Of a stretch of DNA of 64,000 nt, positions 21,829 through 34,772 are shown piece by piece. Position 1 is the first letter of the stretch; the number at the start of each line of letters is the position of its first letter. Position numbers and translations under genes: made by a program. The notes beneath the pieces are model-generated. The model worked only from the letters and a program-made list of their open reading frames with translations. It did not search any database and was not told the DNA's origin. Source of the stretch: Clarkia xantiana subsp. parviflora (taxonomy: Eukaryota; Streptophyta; Magnoliopsida; Myrtales; Onagraceae); NCBI GenBank assembly GCA_036873135.1, contig JAPTYO010000017.1, forward strand, positions 8,928,001 to 8,992,000, given 5' to 3'.

Positions 21829-22429
21829 AGTGTTTTGAAGACCGAACCGGACCGGCGGTCAGACCGGGTCGGACCGTGATCCGGGCACACTATCGGTCCG
21901 GTTCGAGAAAAATATTGAAATGCAAAATGAACCTAGCCTAAAGAGTGAATCGGCGGTTGAACCGGGTTGGACCGGACCGGTAGTGTGCCCGGTTCACGGT
22001 CCTAAGACAATCTCTAGTGGAAATTGTCTCAAATGAATGGCCTAGGTCTCCTATTTATAGGCAACCTTAGAACCGATCCCGGTTTTTGAGCGGTTTGACG
22101 ACGGTTTTAGAGAAAATGTGAACCGTCGTCTGGTTTGATCAAGGTTGGCTATTGGAAACTCTAACTTAGTGTGATGGCACAAAGGGAACACGTGCGTCGC
22201 GAATGACAACTCGGGTTACGTCGGGTTCGGGCGATCCCGACATACTCCGGGTCGTCCTGAGCAATCCGGACCTCTCCGGATTGCCTAAGGAAATCGGGAG
22301 GTCTGGTCCGGACGCTTGTGTCGCGCGTCCAGACCGTTTTGAACCTCGGGGACGTGTTTTCGAACCGTTTATGTAATTTTGACGTGTTTACGAAGTCCCG
22401 AATATAAATACGAACCCGAAATTGGGCGA
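21829..22429. repeat. GC-rich palindromic repeat and unclassified repetitive sequence
   Basis: The start CAGTGTTTTGAAGACCG and the strings of ACCGG resemble hAT-like MITE ends common in plants. Bases 21880-22005 form a long imperfect inverted repeat (GGACCGTGATCCGGGCACACTA against TAGTGTGCCCGGTTCACGGTCC). From 22011 to 22429 there is GC-rich, non-coding sequence with no recognised identity. Confidence 0.5.
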
Positions 22430-23357
22430 ATATTAATCAGTTCCCAACCAAAATTAGTGTTTAATCATCTTTGGACAAACCCCCTCAAACATGTTCTACG
22501 GGAATTCTCCCAAAGAGGGGCAAACTGTAAACACCTAGTTTTGGTCCGCGCGTAGCACGTTCAAAATGTCATGTGTGACACGTTAAAAAAATGAAGTATT
22601 TAAATATGGAAGGTTCCGAAGTTTCTTAAGATAGGACTTACTTAAAATAGGATAATGTATATGCATTATTTATTGCAAAATATTCAGAAAATATATTATG
22701 TGTACTTATGGTAAAATACATAAATATATATGTATATTTTTGGATATTGATGGTGCATATGTTTAAGATTTTATTTTTCTAGTTTGGGGGTCCTAGTTTA
22801 GCTATAAATATACTCATTTTACATGTAAAGAAGACAGCAATAATAATACATCTCTATTCTTGAAATATGTGCAAAACTTGTCTTTTTCCTCTGCAAAATT
22901 AATTAATTATTTTATTATTATTTTTTTCCCGATGCAGTTGCCTCCCCGCCGGAACCTGTGGCTACCACGACGCCGACCACCATTCATCCGGACCTCCCAG
23001 CTCCGCCCGGCCTCGAGTCGAACCGTCCCCGCCTCAATCGTTTGGTCTACTCGCCACGAACCTCCACCGGTGACCTCCTCTCCGCCACGCTCCGTCCGCC
23101 CCTGCTATAACTTCCGTTGCTGCCCTGTTGCTGTCCGCTGTGGTCCAGCCACTCCACCCCGCCAGAGCTCCGATTACATGCGTCGACATCGTTCCAGAAC
23201 CACCTCGGCGGAGTCACGCTTCCCGCCGGAGCTCACCTGGTCGTTGCCCGCCGGTGTCCTGGTTCATGCGTTGTTCTTCCCAAGTAAGCGTGCGATCCTT
23301 TATTTATTTATTTTTATTTTTTTACTTTTTAATTCCAATTTATTATTATTATTGTTA

Positions 23358-23389
<32 letters not shown>

Positions 23390-23834
23390 GTTATGGTTAT
23401 TATTATTATTATTACTATTGTTTAGGGATTAATTAGATTTAAGGTTTAAGTAGTTTAAATCTTATTAATTTAGGTTAATTAAAATTTGATTATTTAAGTT
23501 GTGTTATGTGAATATGCTAATTTATGTTTTAATGTAAATATGTTCGACAATGTTATTAGGTTTTATTTTTAATAGATATTACTTAACATCAAAATTAGCA
23601 AATTAAGTGAATTGAATATTGAAAGGGTGTAGTTAAAAATTTATATTTTTAATTCGTAACAGAACCCCGAACTCGAATTTCTAGTCGTAGACCAATTTAA
23701 TACCCAGGTGTTTAATTCGTTATTCGCTTAGGTAATTCAGGATTCTAGTTAACCTTAATTAACTAGTGGCGACTATTTCAAAATGCATCGTTTTCAAAAC
23801 GTTTATCGCCTTAGGTCAGATTTTAGGTCTGACA
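22430..23834 (+). repeat. Old LTR with adjoining internal end, same family as element 5
   Basis: The 3' LTR starts TGTAAACACC at 22526, right after the purine-rich CCAAAGAGGGGCAAAC, and ends GGTCAGATTTTAGGTCTGACA at 23834. The reverse complements of both ends occur at the element 5 LTRs (37458/36007 and 50573). Bases 22430-22525 match the internal flank at 37459-37550. No second LTR of this copy is seen. A (TTA)n tract lies at 23337-23425. Confidence 0.7.
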
Positions 23835-23854
23835 GATTGGATCGGATTTTAAAG

Positions 23855-25534
23855 CAGTGTTATCAGAACCGGACCGGGTCGGCGGTCCGACCGGATTGGA
23901 CGGGGAATCGGTGCCTTAGCCGGTCTGGTTTGCCCAAAAGATCAAGAAGGAAAAGAAACCGGTTCAACAGCGTTTTTTAGCGAACCGAGCGATTCTGTGC
24001 GGACCGGACAGTTCTCAGGTCTTCCGATTCGATATCAACCAAAGAAAAAAAGTGAAATCAGTAAAAAAAAAAATTAAAATTTCACCGTGGCGGAGCCAAG
24101 CATCACCGTGGGAGCTCCGTCGTCTCTCTCGACCGTGAGATCTTCCTCGGGAAGTGCCATTGACGGAGAAATGCAAAGATGCGGAGGTTGCCCATTATAC
24201 AGAGCCATTATACACATTACTATAAGCTCTAGCTAAGAAGGGGTAAAAGAAAGAAACGTTTTGTTTTTTTTAATGATGAGATAGTCTATTGCTGCTGTTT
24301 CTTTTTTCAAGACTCAAGAGTGCTAGGAAGAAGTGTTAGCATATGTGATTGCACGCCGTAAATGGAAGCCCATTAATGTGCATATGTTACCTAAGAAATT
24401 GGGTTAATGTCACATTAGGTAAATTGGGCTTGACCCAAATCCCATTGACATGAGAGACCGGAAATTGGGCCTCCCTTATACACCATAGGCCGGTCGAAAA
24501 TTAGGAGAGGGCAAAGTAGACTTTTATCCACTTTGCTTCTCCTATAAATAGGGGGTGTTAGAGCATCCACAATGGTTTTACATAAATTGTATTCTTTAAA
24601 GTTGCCACGTAGACATTTATGTTCACTTTAAGTAATACGTAAATTTAAGACACACGTAAAAAATATTTTCTCTGCAATCGTATTACTTAAACATATTCCT
24701 TAAATATATTTTATTATTAGATTTTCCAACAACCACCAATAAGATATTAGCATTAATTATAAAATGAATTAATCTATAATAAAAAATTGGTTACGTAATA
24801 CATAGTGCATTACTTAAATTTAAGGAATGCTTTATGTAAAAACATAAATTTACGTGTGGGTCCCATCTTTAAGGAATGCTATGTAAAACCACTGTAGATA
24901 GTTTTTGTTGCTTTACTTAAATAAACATGTAGGGCCCACGTTTACGTAATCTTTACGTAATACCATTGTGGATGCTCTTAGGGATTTTATCAGGGTAATT
25001 CACAATTCTACATTTGTGGTAATTTGAGAGAAAAACTTTTTCCCCCTAAAAATCAATGAGTAGGAAAGAAGGGTCTCACTTCTGAGCCCATCTCCTTCAG
25101 AATCGGGATCTAGTTAATTTGTTTTATCCATTGAATAATTAATTACCAGTAAGGTATGCGACTTTGAACTGCTGAAAATTCTTTCGGTCTCAACATTTGC
25201 TCATACTGACATAATGTTGGTGGTACTCTAATTGGCAGCATTGGAGGCAATGAACCAAAATTCATTTGATGGGGAGGTGAGTGAAGAAGGGGGATGAGAC
25301 GTGAGTGAAGCGAGAGGGAGAGAACATTGGAGTGAGGTTGGAATGAGGAGAGAGAGAAGGGGAAAGTGAGGGAGGGAAGGTGAGGAGACGAGAGTTAACC
25401 TGTGAAGTGGGAGAGGAGAAACTCTGGATCTGCGTTATCAGAACATCGAACCGCGGTCGAATCCGGTCGGGCCGGGTGAATCGGAAACCGGACCCCTCAC
25501 CGGTTCAGTGTTCGGTCTGGTTCTGATAACACTG
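23855..25534. mobile_element. hAT-like non-autonomous transposon
   Basis: The ends are inverted repeats: CAGTGTTATCAGAACCGGACC at the left and, as reverse complement, CAGTGTTATCAGAACCAGACC at the right (one mismatch). Flanking 8-mers TTTTAAAG and TTTTCATG agree at 6 of 8 positions, consistent with an aged hAT target duplication. No transposase is present. The inside includes a nested MITE (24561-24977) and LTR-like sequence with a TATAAATA box (24543-24550) of unknown origin. Confidence 0.65.
24561..24977. mobile_element. Tourist-like (PIF/Harbinger) MITE
   Basis: Terminal inverted repeats GAGCATCCACAATGGT and their complement at the right end are flanked on both sides by TTA (24558-24560, 24978-24980), the classic Harbinger target duplication. 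Length is 417 bases with no coding capacity. Confidence 0.9.
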
Positions 25535-26308
25535 TTTTCATGTATATGTAGCAAATAATACTTTTTTTTTTTTTTGCAAGTATGAGATCAAATCCAAATG
25601 ACGATTTGAAAGTTATACACTATATACATTGAGTTTTCACGTTGTTAATGTGTATATTATTGTCATGTGCTTGTTGTGTGAAAAATAACTTTGTTCCAAC
25701 CATAATTGTAGCGTACACTACACCTAAGTTGCGTAGTTTTTTCCAGGTACTCTAACTCTTCTAGTTTGAAATTTTTCCTCAACTTTGAACGTACAATTTG
25801 AAGTGTTGTTTGGCTTATCACCTCATTGGTGTCAACTATTGTTTATGCAGTGGTGTCATTGTATTTGGAGGAAAAAGCATGTGATCAACTATAATTGGTA
25901 TGTAGAATTTGTAATTATGTATGATTTATATTACTATTTAAACACTTAACATCGATGCACTGCAAAAACGCTTATACAATCAGCTTGAACCGTTAGAAAA
26001 ACAATACGTGTTAGTAGTTCGTTTGAGAAGTCATTCGTGAGAGAGAGTTTGTTCGACATGGTGTTTCGTGATATTTTGACTTTATTTTGATTTGAAGAAT
26101 TATATTTAAATTGTAGTATATATAGTCTACTGTTATTTATGTGAATGAAATATGAATAGTTTAAGTTATGAAATATGAATATTCTATATTTTAATTGTTC
26201 GTAAATGTATATGTTTGGATGAATGAATTTTTATTTTATTATAATTATATAAATTGTTAATAGTTTGTGTTGTGTAATATGAATATGTATAAATAAATTG
26301 TTATAATG
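25535..26308. other. AT-rich non-coding stretch
   Basis: No gene, RNA or clear repeat was recognised. Confidence 0.6.
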
Positions 26309-27028
26309 TTTGGTATAATGTCTTTTTTTTGTATATTTTTTGTGCAATACTTTGTAACTTCTACATTTTTTGTGCATCCGTTAGTCAACTGTTAATATTA
26401 ACCGTTGAATAATCACGTGACTTGCACATAACTAACCCCAAATTTTTATTTTATTTTTTTAGTCATCTAAATTATATCACTAACCTTGTTTGTATAATTT
26501 AGTCTATAAACTTGTTCCAATCGAATCATTGAGTCGATTGACCTAGCCCGAGTCCAACTTAGGGCTAGGTCCGACCATGGTTAGGGTCACCTGACCTAGT
26601 CAACCCTAACCATGTTCAGACCTAGCCTGTGCTCGACCAGTGTTAGCTCAATTGGACCTAGACCCCAATCGGACCTAGGTCCCAATTGATCTAACCTGAG
26701 TCGAGCCCGGGGTTAGGCCTGACCATAGTTAAGGTCGGCTAGATCAGGTGACTATAAACATGGTCGGACCTAGCCCTAGGCTCAATCCGGGCTAGGTCAA
26801 TCGAGTCAAGGGTTCGATTGAAACAAATTTAGGGACTATATTATAAAAAAAAAATAGTGATTAAATAGGAGGACTAAACTGATCAAAATAAAAAATTTGG
26901 ACTAGTTAAGTGTAAGTCATATGACTATTTAACGCTCAACAAACAGATGACTAACAGATGCACCAAAAGTGTATAAGTTCCAAACGTATTGCACAATAAT
27001 ACATATATATATATATATTGTACCAAAA
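26309..27028. mobile_element. Foldback / Mutator-like MITE with very long inverted repeats
   Basis: The two halves are reverse complements over roughly 300 bases each: for example TGTGCAATACTTTGTAACTT at the left against TGTGCAATACGTTTGGAACTT read from the right, and GATTGACCTAGCCCGAG against its partner near 26790. Flanking GTTATAATG and GTTAAAATT agree at 7 of 9 positions, which would suit a Mutator-type 9-bp duplication. No ORF. Confidence 0.65.
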
Positions 27029-27574
27029 GTTAAAATTGATTAAACATGTTATACCAATTTTGAGAATAAATTTTACAAACATCTTCTTTTAAAAATTCAC
27101 TCCAAAACTTACATCAACCTGACAATTCCTTCCACCATGTTTTGAATAATTAATGTCTTTATCTCTTTCCATTATGCTTCACAAATACTTTTTTACATTT
27201 TCCACAAAACTCCTAAATGTTAAAGGTTTGTTATAAATTTTAGGTGTGGCTAACAAAAATTAACACTTTTAAAGTTTTACTTAGATTCTCCTTAATAGTA
27301 AAAATAAAAAAAACATAAACGTAGCACTTAACATGCTAAAAAATCCCCACATAATAAAACACAATATATGTAAATCCATCAGGAGGAGATGGATGAAAAC
27401 GTTGCGATCAGCTGCGTTTTGACCATTCTTCAACATGACTAATAAAACTTGCCACGTTAAGCTACACAAACATTCAACCAAGATAAGAAGACATACCACC
27501 CTCAATCGACCGAATAGATGACATGGTTGTTGGTAGAGAGAGAAGTAACTAGACTAGACTAGCTAGCTTTTGAC
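27029..27574. other. NUP133 3' flank, no feature seen
   Basis: AT-rich sequence downstream of the NUP133 stop. It should contain the 3' UTR and poly(A) site of NUP133, but no single signal could be chosen. Confidence 0.5.
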
Positions 27575-30500
27575 TCACTCCATAGGCAACGGACCATCTT
27601 CACTTCCAATCGCACCACCACCTAACTCAATCGCCATCAGCATTAGCTTTCCTGCATCAGGAAAATACTTGCTTGTCATCAGTATTGCCTCCACACAACT
27701 CTCTCTTCTCACACCTCCTCCATTTTCCTGTCTAAGAGGCACCACTTCCTCCATCCCCTCCCCCCCTCCATAACACCGTCTTGCCGCCTGCAAAAGAACT
27801 GTATCTTTCAGAACCTCCACCATCTCTTCATCGCTCCACCCTTCTGCTATGGATTCCCGATATACCTCACTCCAATCATTTTGGTCCGCTGCTTTTCTCC
27901 AACACTCCTCTAACAAGGCTTTATGGCGCCTAACAAAGGAGGAGCTCGTGGATGCAAATATATCGAATGCATGTAATGTAAGATCAGGTTCATCGCTCTT
28001 CAGGCACAACGTAATCAGATCTTCGGGTCGGAGGAGTTGGTTCCCGATGCTCTCCTTTGATTCGTTATCCACGGCTTCCATTATCTCTTCCTGCAATCCC
28101 CAATAAACACAAATAATCCATCAAATCACACTTCTACTTTTCAACTTATAGATCAAATTCCGATGCTATTCTATTCACTTTATCATCAATCTCAGAAGAA
28201 GTCTACCTGCAGTTTGAGAATCTTCAAATCAGCTTCGATGCGTTTCATCTTACTGCCAGTGTGCTCATCATTACCTATCACCCACCCCAGAAAAGATAAA
28301 CCAGTTCAACAAAAAAAATCCACTGTTATTTTATAAAGATTAAAGGGAAAAGTGTCAGATTGTCCCATCATCTTTGCATCAAAATCACTATTGCCTCATT
28401 TAAGTTTTTTGTGTATTGAAAACAAGTATTATTCCCCATTTTCCGTTAAATATTTTGTAAATACCGAAAATGCGCTTCTCTATATTTATAATTAACCTCA
28501 AATTTATACAACATGATCAACATGGTCTTCAAACTTCTTTCAACTACAAATCCAATATTTTTCATTTTTTTTCAATGTTGGTCCTTAAAGTTTGAACCCA
28601 TCTTGGTCGTTGGTTCAAATTCCCTCAATTTGAGGGGGGATTTGACCCACGGCGAGGGAGGATCCATGGCCTGGGTTCGAACCCAGACCTGGTCAACTAG
28701 GTCTGGGCTCGAACACAGGTCAGGATTCACCCTGGCTGTGGGTTCGAACCCCTCCAATTGTTGGGTTAACCCTTCTCAATTGGAGGGTCTGAACCATACA
28801 ATTGGAGGTCAGGATTCACCCTGGTTGTGGGTTCGAACCGCTCCAATTGTTGGGTTAACCCTTCTCAATTGGAGGGTCTGAACCATACAATTGCAGGGGT
28901 TCGAACTCACAACCAGGGTAGGTCATTAACCTGGGTCCAAGCCCAGACCATATCTGGGTTCGAACCCACAGACCCACCATGGGCATGTATTCGAACTTTA
29001 AGGACCAATTTACACAAAGATAAAAATATTGAATGTGTGTTAAAAAAGAGTTTTAGGTCAAATTTCAGTTTCATTCTATATATAAACATGGTGGTTCGGT
29101 ATTTGCAAAATATTTAACCGATTCCATCTGATTTCAACCAAAAAGGGGCAATAATACATTTTTTCAAACATAAAGTGTTATAATACACAAAACTTAAATT
29201 GAGGGCAATAGTGATTTAGGTGCAAACATAAGGGGGCAACCTGACACTTTTCCCAAGATTAATCTTCAACGCAATAGGTAAAATATAGGTTTTGCAGCAG
29301 CCAACATCAACACGGAATCGACATCTGTGGAACCACATTTCACCTAGGGGCTTAGCTTCAGTGGACTATTTTCAAATTAACGGAAAATAAAAATCACAAA
29401 AAATTGCTACCTGAAAATGCCTACTTGCCAAGTCTTAACATACCTGCTAAAGCAGCTATTTTTGCAAGGTTGAGGAAACGCTTTCTCTCTGCCAAGGTGA
29501 GAGAACTGCAGTCTGAATAAGTCTCTTCTTCTGCGTCTAATTGAGAGGACTCTGCTTGCAAAAGAGCTAATTCATGAAGTGTTTCTGCTGCTAAAGAATA
29601 CTGATGAAGGTACACCTCATGAAGCCACAACAAATCAGAGTGTTGCTTGACAAAAATAGATAGCTCCTCTGGGAACTCTTCCCCGAGCCTCAAAATCTTG
29701 GAGAATTGTCTTTTTAAGTAGAGTTGCTCAAACACAAAGTAACTAAACCCTGCCCTTGGTCCCATGCTCTCTCTCTGCGGGATAAGATCACAAATCTTAG
29801 CCTCTACAGGTCAGTTCAAGTCAAAGGTATAAATCAAAAAACAGATACTCATATCTTTACCATAAGTGTCTTGAGTAGCACCGTATCATTGAGATCACAA
29901 CATATATTCCACAAAGTGCTGTAACCTTCATGCTGTTTTGCAACTGAAAGCAACCGCGTTGAGAGTTCCTCATAGACCGTTTGCTCTCCAATTTCTTCCT
30001 CTCGTTCCTGTTAGATAGAAAACTTACAGTAAAATATAAATTTGTGTTTCAGCTATGAAAAGTCAAATTAAATTACATGATGAAGGTGGCAAAAGAAAAC
30101 ATGATGGGCTTACCATATTTTTAATCTGTTGATAAAGTGAACCAAGAAGTGTATCTCTCCTTTGCCAATATTCTTCCAACAGCCCTGTCTCTTGTTCTTC
30201 CCGCTCAACTATTGCTGTGATAGCACCCGTAAAAGTCTCTAGGAGAACTTCTGTCAGTACTTCCAGATGTGTGCAGATCTCTAATTTTGTAGATATTTCC
30301 AGACCAGTTGAATCATTCAACAGCTGAAGCATGAAAGCAGCAATGCTCCACAATCCTCTTCGAACCAAGGGTTGGCAGTACCAAGAAGATAAGCCCTCAG
30401 GTGGTGGATACCAGAGATGATACTCATTTCTGTAGTTTATGGCTGTACGAACTAAGGCAACACATGCATTTGAGAGTTCGAAAGATCTTTGGACCTGAAC

Positions 30501-33500
30501 TCTAAGAGGCTGCTCAACGCTGATCAAATAGTCCAACTGTTTCTCTAAGCAATAGAAAACATCTTCAAGGTTGGAAACCTTACTGTAGAAGACCTCCGCA
30601 TTGTCCCTGTCCATCAGAAGAACAGAATTTTGTCGGGCTCTTTCACCAACTAATTGAATAAGCTCCCAAAGGGCACCCATACATTTGCTATCTGAACCAA
30701 AATATGGGGTTTCAGCTGCAGCTGAACGATTCTGGCTTATTATGTTCTGTAGTTCCCTCAGTTTAATCATGCCAGCAAGCTTTTCACCATGTTCCAAAAT
30801 TGTCAGCAACGCAGTTCCTGTAAAAAGAAACTACAGTTAAGCGTCAAAGGGAAATCACTGTTTGTAAATTATATATAACTGGTACCAAAGAATTCTCTCA
30901 TAATCCACTTCTCATGCTACCTTATACTTATAAAACTTAATCTCAAAGGGTAAAACATAGAGTAGCACACACAGTCATTTCTCTCTCTTTCATAAACAAA
31001 GTTGATATTACAACCATACTCTTGAGCAGTTGGATTGCCATAATTCTTGCAAGCATAAACATAAGCTTCTAAGCAGATCCCACCTTCTTGCTGAAAGCAG
31101 AATTCACTTTTCATACAACCAAGGTAAAAGGGAAAAAAATTGGAACACACACAAGCACAAACACACCTAAGAGGACCATATGTAGCGTGTTTTAGGTTAA
31201 CAACTACATAAGACAGACATGCAAGGAGAAAATTATTAGAACAAGTAATAATGACAGAGCCCATACTTTGTCTGGAACACAGTTCTTCATGACATTTGGA
31301 CAATGCAAGGAACTGGAGAAACTTCTGATGCTTCTGTTGCTTATCCAGAAGTTGAGTGGAGACAACACCCAATGAAATGATCTCGGCACCTCTGGTTGTT
31401 GTCCAGTGTTTAGCTAAAGTATCTACTATTGACTTACTAGTTCTTGCAAAGACGTTAGTTTCTCCTTCTCTTTCAAAAGCACCAACATTTTTCAGCTTTA
31501 TTAGGTCATCAACCTGACCCGATAGCAGAAAATCATGGAAGAGATGACTGAGTAAAGTTTCTGATTCCTCATCTTGAGCACTTCGGCGGGCAATCCCAGT
31601 AAAACTAGGTTTTTGTCTATCTCCAGAGCTCAAAGACTCAGAGCTGGCCTTTCTAGGAGGAGCAATATCCTCAGAGAAAGTTACTTTTCGTCTTTCCTCT
31701 TGTGTAGATCGCCCATTTGAGCTTCCTCTACGGGACAGACTTCTCTCAGGTGGTTCCACTCCACCTAGTAAGACAGCTTTTTCAGGTATTGTCCAAACTC
31801 CTGCTTTCTCTGTTATAACAACCCAAGCACCTTCTTCAAAGTCATCAGCAGATAATAGAACTGAAGCATCCAAAACTTTTCCAGCATCATTCGGCAAGTC
31901 GAACTGGTAAAGTCGAATAGAACTGTTATAGTAATGGGATACTGTTGCCATTCCATCACCGGAGAGAATGATAACAGATCCTGAGGGCCTACCCCCAATG
32001 CGGAGTCTCATGGAAAAGAGGGAGTTCTCGGCTTCAAGTCTAGCTTTCGGAATTATGACTTGAAGGGGAGCTTTTTTCTCCAAAACAGATTCATGTCTGG
32101 GATCCCTGACATCCGTGGAGATACTTGCTCCTGATTTATATTGCATACTGAGCAGGGAATACTGTGTGTAGCTTGAACTAATACTTCTATCCATGCACAA
32201 GATGGCAACAAGAATAGTAATTACTTTGCCACTTCCATCCACCTGCATATCCAAAGGCCAAATGTGTTTCTGACCTGCTAAATCTTTCCTAATACCCAGC
32301 TCACCATCATCAGAAATAATCTTGTGAGACCATAGTTTTGACACGTCACCAGAACCAATATTAAGAGTGAAACACTCTATCTCATGATCTGTTAGGAGGA
32401 AAAACTCTCGGCCCGACTCTTTCTCAGAAAGAAAAGGAAAACGCCATGTCAGAGCCCGTGGGTATCCCCTACTCCCCGCATTATGACCATGATCAATGGT
32501 CTGGCTGACAGTACTAAATGTCTCATTTATCATTCTCTTATTTATTTCAAGAGGAGAGCAGTGAAACTTCCAAAGGTCTCCATTAGAACCACATGTAAGG
32601 GCAACACATTCTCCAAAATGGCCAGGTATTGCAGAAACAATGAGAGAGTTGAATAAATGAGATTCACTGGAAATACTTCCAGAGCCACTGCCTTCCCAGA
32701 ATTTGTTAGGAATTGTCTTCCCATCAGTTGGTGAAGAAAATGCATCCAATTCATTACCAGGCACACGAATAGTGACTGGGTCAGTTTCCATCTCAGAATA
32801 GATGTCTGGCCAATAACTAACAGACAGGTTTCTTTTATCGCACATGAAAAGGCCAATGGTTTTGCATTTTTGCACACCTTTCCCCATTTGGTGAGATTTG
32901 TCATCCCAATGCACAAACCTGAGTAGCCACCTGTTACCTTGATACTTTTTTCCAGAACCTTCAACTTCTGATAAATGTGAAGGAATTCGAAGGTCAGTAC
33001 CCTCTTTTAATGATGCAGGTGATAAGTAGTTCCAGATATAGATTCTGCCTCCACAAATGATCCAACAAAGGGAAGTTCCTTGATCCATTCCACCAGATAC
33101 ATACATATCACCTGTGCCAGGAAACACAATAGCTGCTAAATTATCATGAACAAAGTAAACTTCACTCCAGTATTTTGGAAATGGGAACTGGGAAAGTATC
33201 TGAAGTTGTCCACTAACCATGAGCACGCTTTTGTGACAAAATCATCTGCTGTTCACGAACCTTATGAGGGAACTCTGCAACATATACAGGCTTAGTTTGA
33301 TCTACTTTGGTACCCTTATTATCATCCTTATTTGCTGGAATTCTGGGTCAGAAAAGAAAATTTCAGTTTGCATTAGCATGATCATATCAATTCCGATCAT
33401 ATCATTCAGAGGAGAAAATGAAACTAATATCAGTAATTCAGTGACTCATTACTTCAGCCTCCGGTCCTAATATTTTTTCAGATTTTTTTGTCAACGGAAA

Positions 33501-33913
33501 CTCTTTATTGATTAAACAAAGAAACTTTCAGAAAAAACATGGAGACGGTAAACATAATTGAAAATGTAAATTTTGAAACGCAATGCAAGGCAGCTTAAAC
33601 CTAACGATTCCCCAAAGATGACTAGAATTGCATGCTTATGATGAGCAAATAAACGGCAGGAGATCAGTCACTATCCAGTCAAAAGATTGAACATGATCCA
33701 TCTCTACTGAGCAATGCAGATACAGTCATTAATTAGAACTCCGAAGCAGTACCTAGCTAAAACGGACAATCGAGGGGCCCATGGAGCAGGAGTGCCAGTG
33801 CTTGGACGGTTGGGAACTCTAGTGCCGCTCGCAGGAGTTATCGGCGAGGCAGGCGCCGCCTGGTCTTTGTTCCTAGAGCTAACGGTCCGTCGTTTGGTTC
33901 CCGGTGAGAACAT
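27575..33913 (-). CDS. NUP133: Nuclear pore complex protein NUP133
   Basis: Nup133 is a scaffold subunit of the Y-shaped (Nup107-160) complex of the nuclear pore; plant homologues act in mRNA export and symbiotic signalling. Eight exons on the minus strand give a continuous 1298-residue product: 33913-33753, 33342-33218, 33111-31267, 30817-30114, 30007-29861, 29774-29444, 28274-28207, 28090-27575. All junctions are GT-AG with matching phase. The start MFSPGTKRR and STGTPAPWAPRLSVLAR are typical of plant Nup133. Exon 3 carries the N-terminal beta-propeller (GGMDQGTSLCWIICG onward) and the linker; exons 4-8 carry the alpha-helical C-terminal domain (TILEHGEKLAG, QLVGERARQNS, EEYWQRRDTLL). Length agrees with the Arabidopsis protein (about 1285). 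The open frame through intron 2 with an ATG at 33226, and the tail down to 30917, are intron read-through. The gene appears intact; it is the only clear host gene here. Confidence 0.95.
28345..29254. mobile_element. Mutator-like MITE inside NUP133 intron 7
   Basis: Ends GGGAAAAGTGTCAG and CTGACACTTTTCCC start inverted repeats of about 140 bases. Flanks are AAGATTAAA (28336-28344) and AAGATTAAT (29255-29263), a 9-bp duplication with one mismatch. The centre holds a tandem pair of about 88 bases (28721-28808 and following) built on TGTGGGTTCGAACC and CTCAATTGGAGGGTC. It lies wholly within the intron, so splicing should remove it. Confidence 0.85.
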
Positions 33914-34230
33914 CTCTCGCTCTCCTAACAGTGGACTGACTGGGAAGTGGAAATGGAGAGAGAGGGAAAGGTTAGGGTTTAAAAAGGTTTTTCTCGAAGA
34001 AGAAGAGATCGGGGAGTTTAATTACAAGATATCCTTTAACTATCGCGTTTGGTATATACTTCCCCCCAAACTACTACACATGTATTCAAACAAAGTTGTT
34101 AAGGTTAGAGTCATTCCCAGTGAGCGTTTCCGGCGGGTTTTCACCTCGAGTTGCTTACGGGGGAACACAACTTGCTTTACCAGTTGGTCCAACCAACCTT
34201 GGGTTGTCATTGTAACTATTTTGATTTGAA
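33914..34230 (-). promoter_or_regulatory. NUP133 5' UTR and proximal promoter region
   Basis: Upstream of the ATG at 33913 the minus strand is pyrimidine-rich (CCCTCTCTCTCC near 33965), a common plant 5' UTR feature. No clear TATA box was found, as is usual for housekeeping genes. The extent is an estimate. Confidence 0.4.
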
Positions 34231-34772
34231 TCTTACAATCTTAGAATCAAGTAAAATGATTTGGCTCACTAGTAGGATATTAATTGTGAAGGATAACAAT
34301 CATAATCTTAGAGTCTTAAAATTCTACCACTCAATTAAATAAATGGGTTTAACATAAATTCGTTCATAGCAAGGATAATATTGATAATTATTTTCGGATG
34401 GAGGTGTACCAGATTAAAACGGCTAAACATAATATGACAACTGTTTTGAAACATTTATACATACTCAGGTACTCATATGCAACAACTAAAACATACCATA
34501 TATTAAATTTGAACGTCAAACTAATGTCATACACCACATTGTAACAGTTAGAACATAATAACTACGATTCTAAAACAGCAACACCAAAAGAGATACCACT
34601 TTCCAACATTGTTCACAAACACTCCTAGAAACCAAATACATAAATCAACAACCCAAGTAATATGACAACAAGAATTTTATAAGCATTCTGCTTTCTGTTG
34701 ATGTATCTTCACTTTTTGCTGATAAAACTTCTCTTTTTCATGAAAGAGCATCTCCTTTTCTTGATGAATCTT
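34231..34772. other. AT-rich intergenic stretch
   Basis: No gene recognised. Bases 34675-34772 continue the reading frame of the zinc-finger gene at 34773 beyond its stop (glutamate/lysine-rich), suggesting that the gene was once longer. Confidence 0.5.

Noticed and set aside
24334..25199. Possible solo LTR (TGTTAGCATATG to TCTCAACA) with a TATA box
   Set aside because: The flanking five bases (AGAAG and TTTGC) do not match and no second copy is present, so the boundaries cannot be supported.
30917..31266. C-terminal tail of the long open frame over NUP133 exon 3
   Set aside because: A GT donor at 31266 and an acceptor before 30817 join the conserved Nup133 sequence in phase; the tail is intron 3.
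33112..33226. ATG at 33226 as NUP133 start
   Set aside because: The region is intron 2 read in frame; exon 1 at 33913 has the conserved N-terminus and splices in phase.
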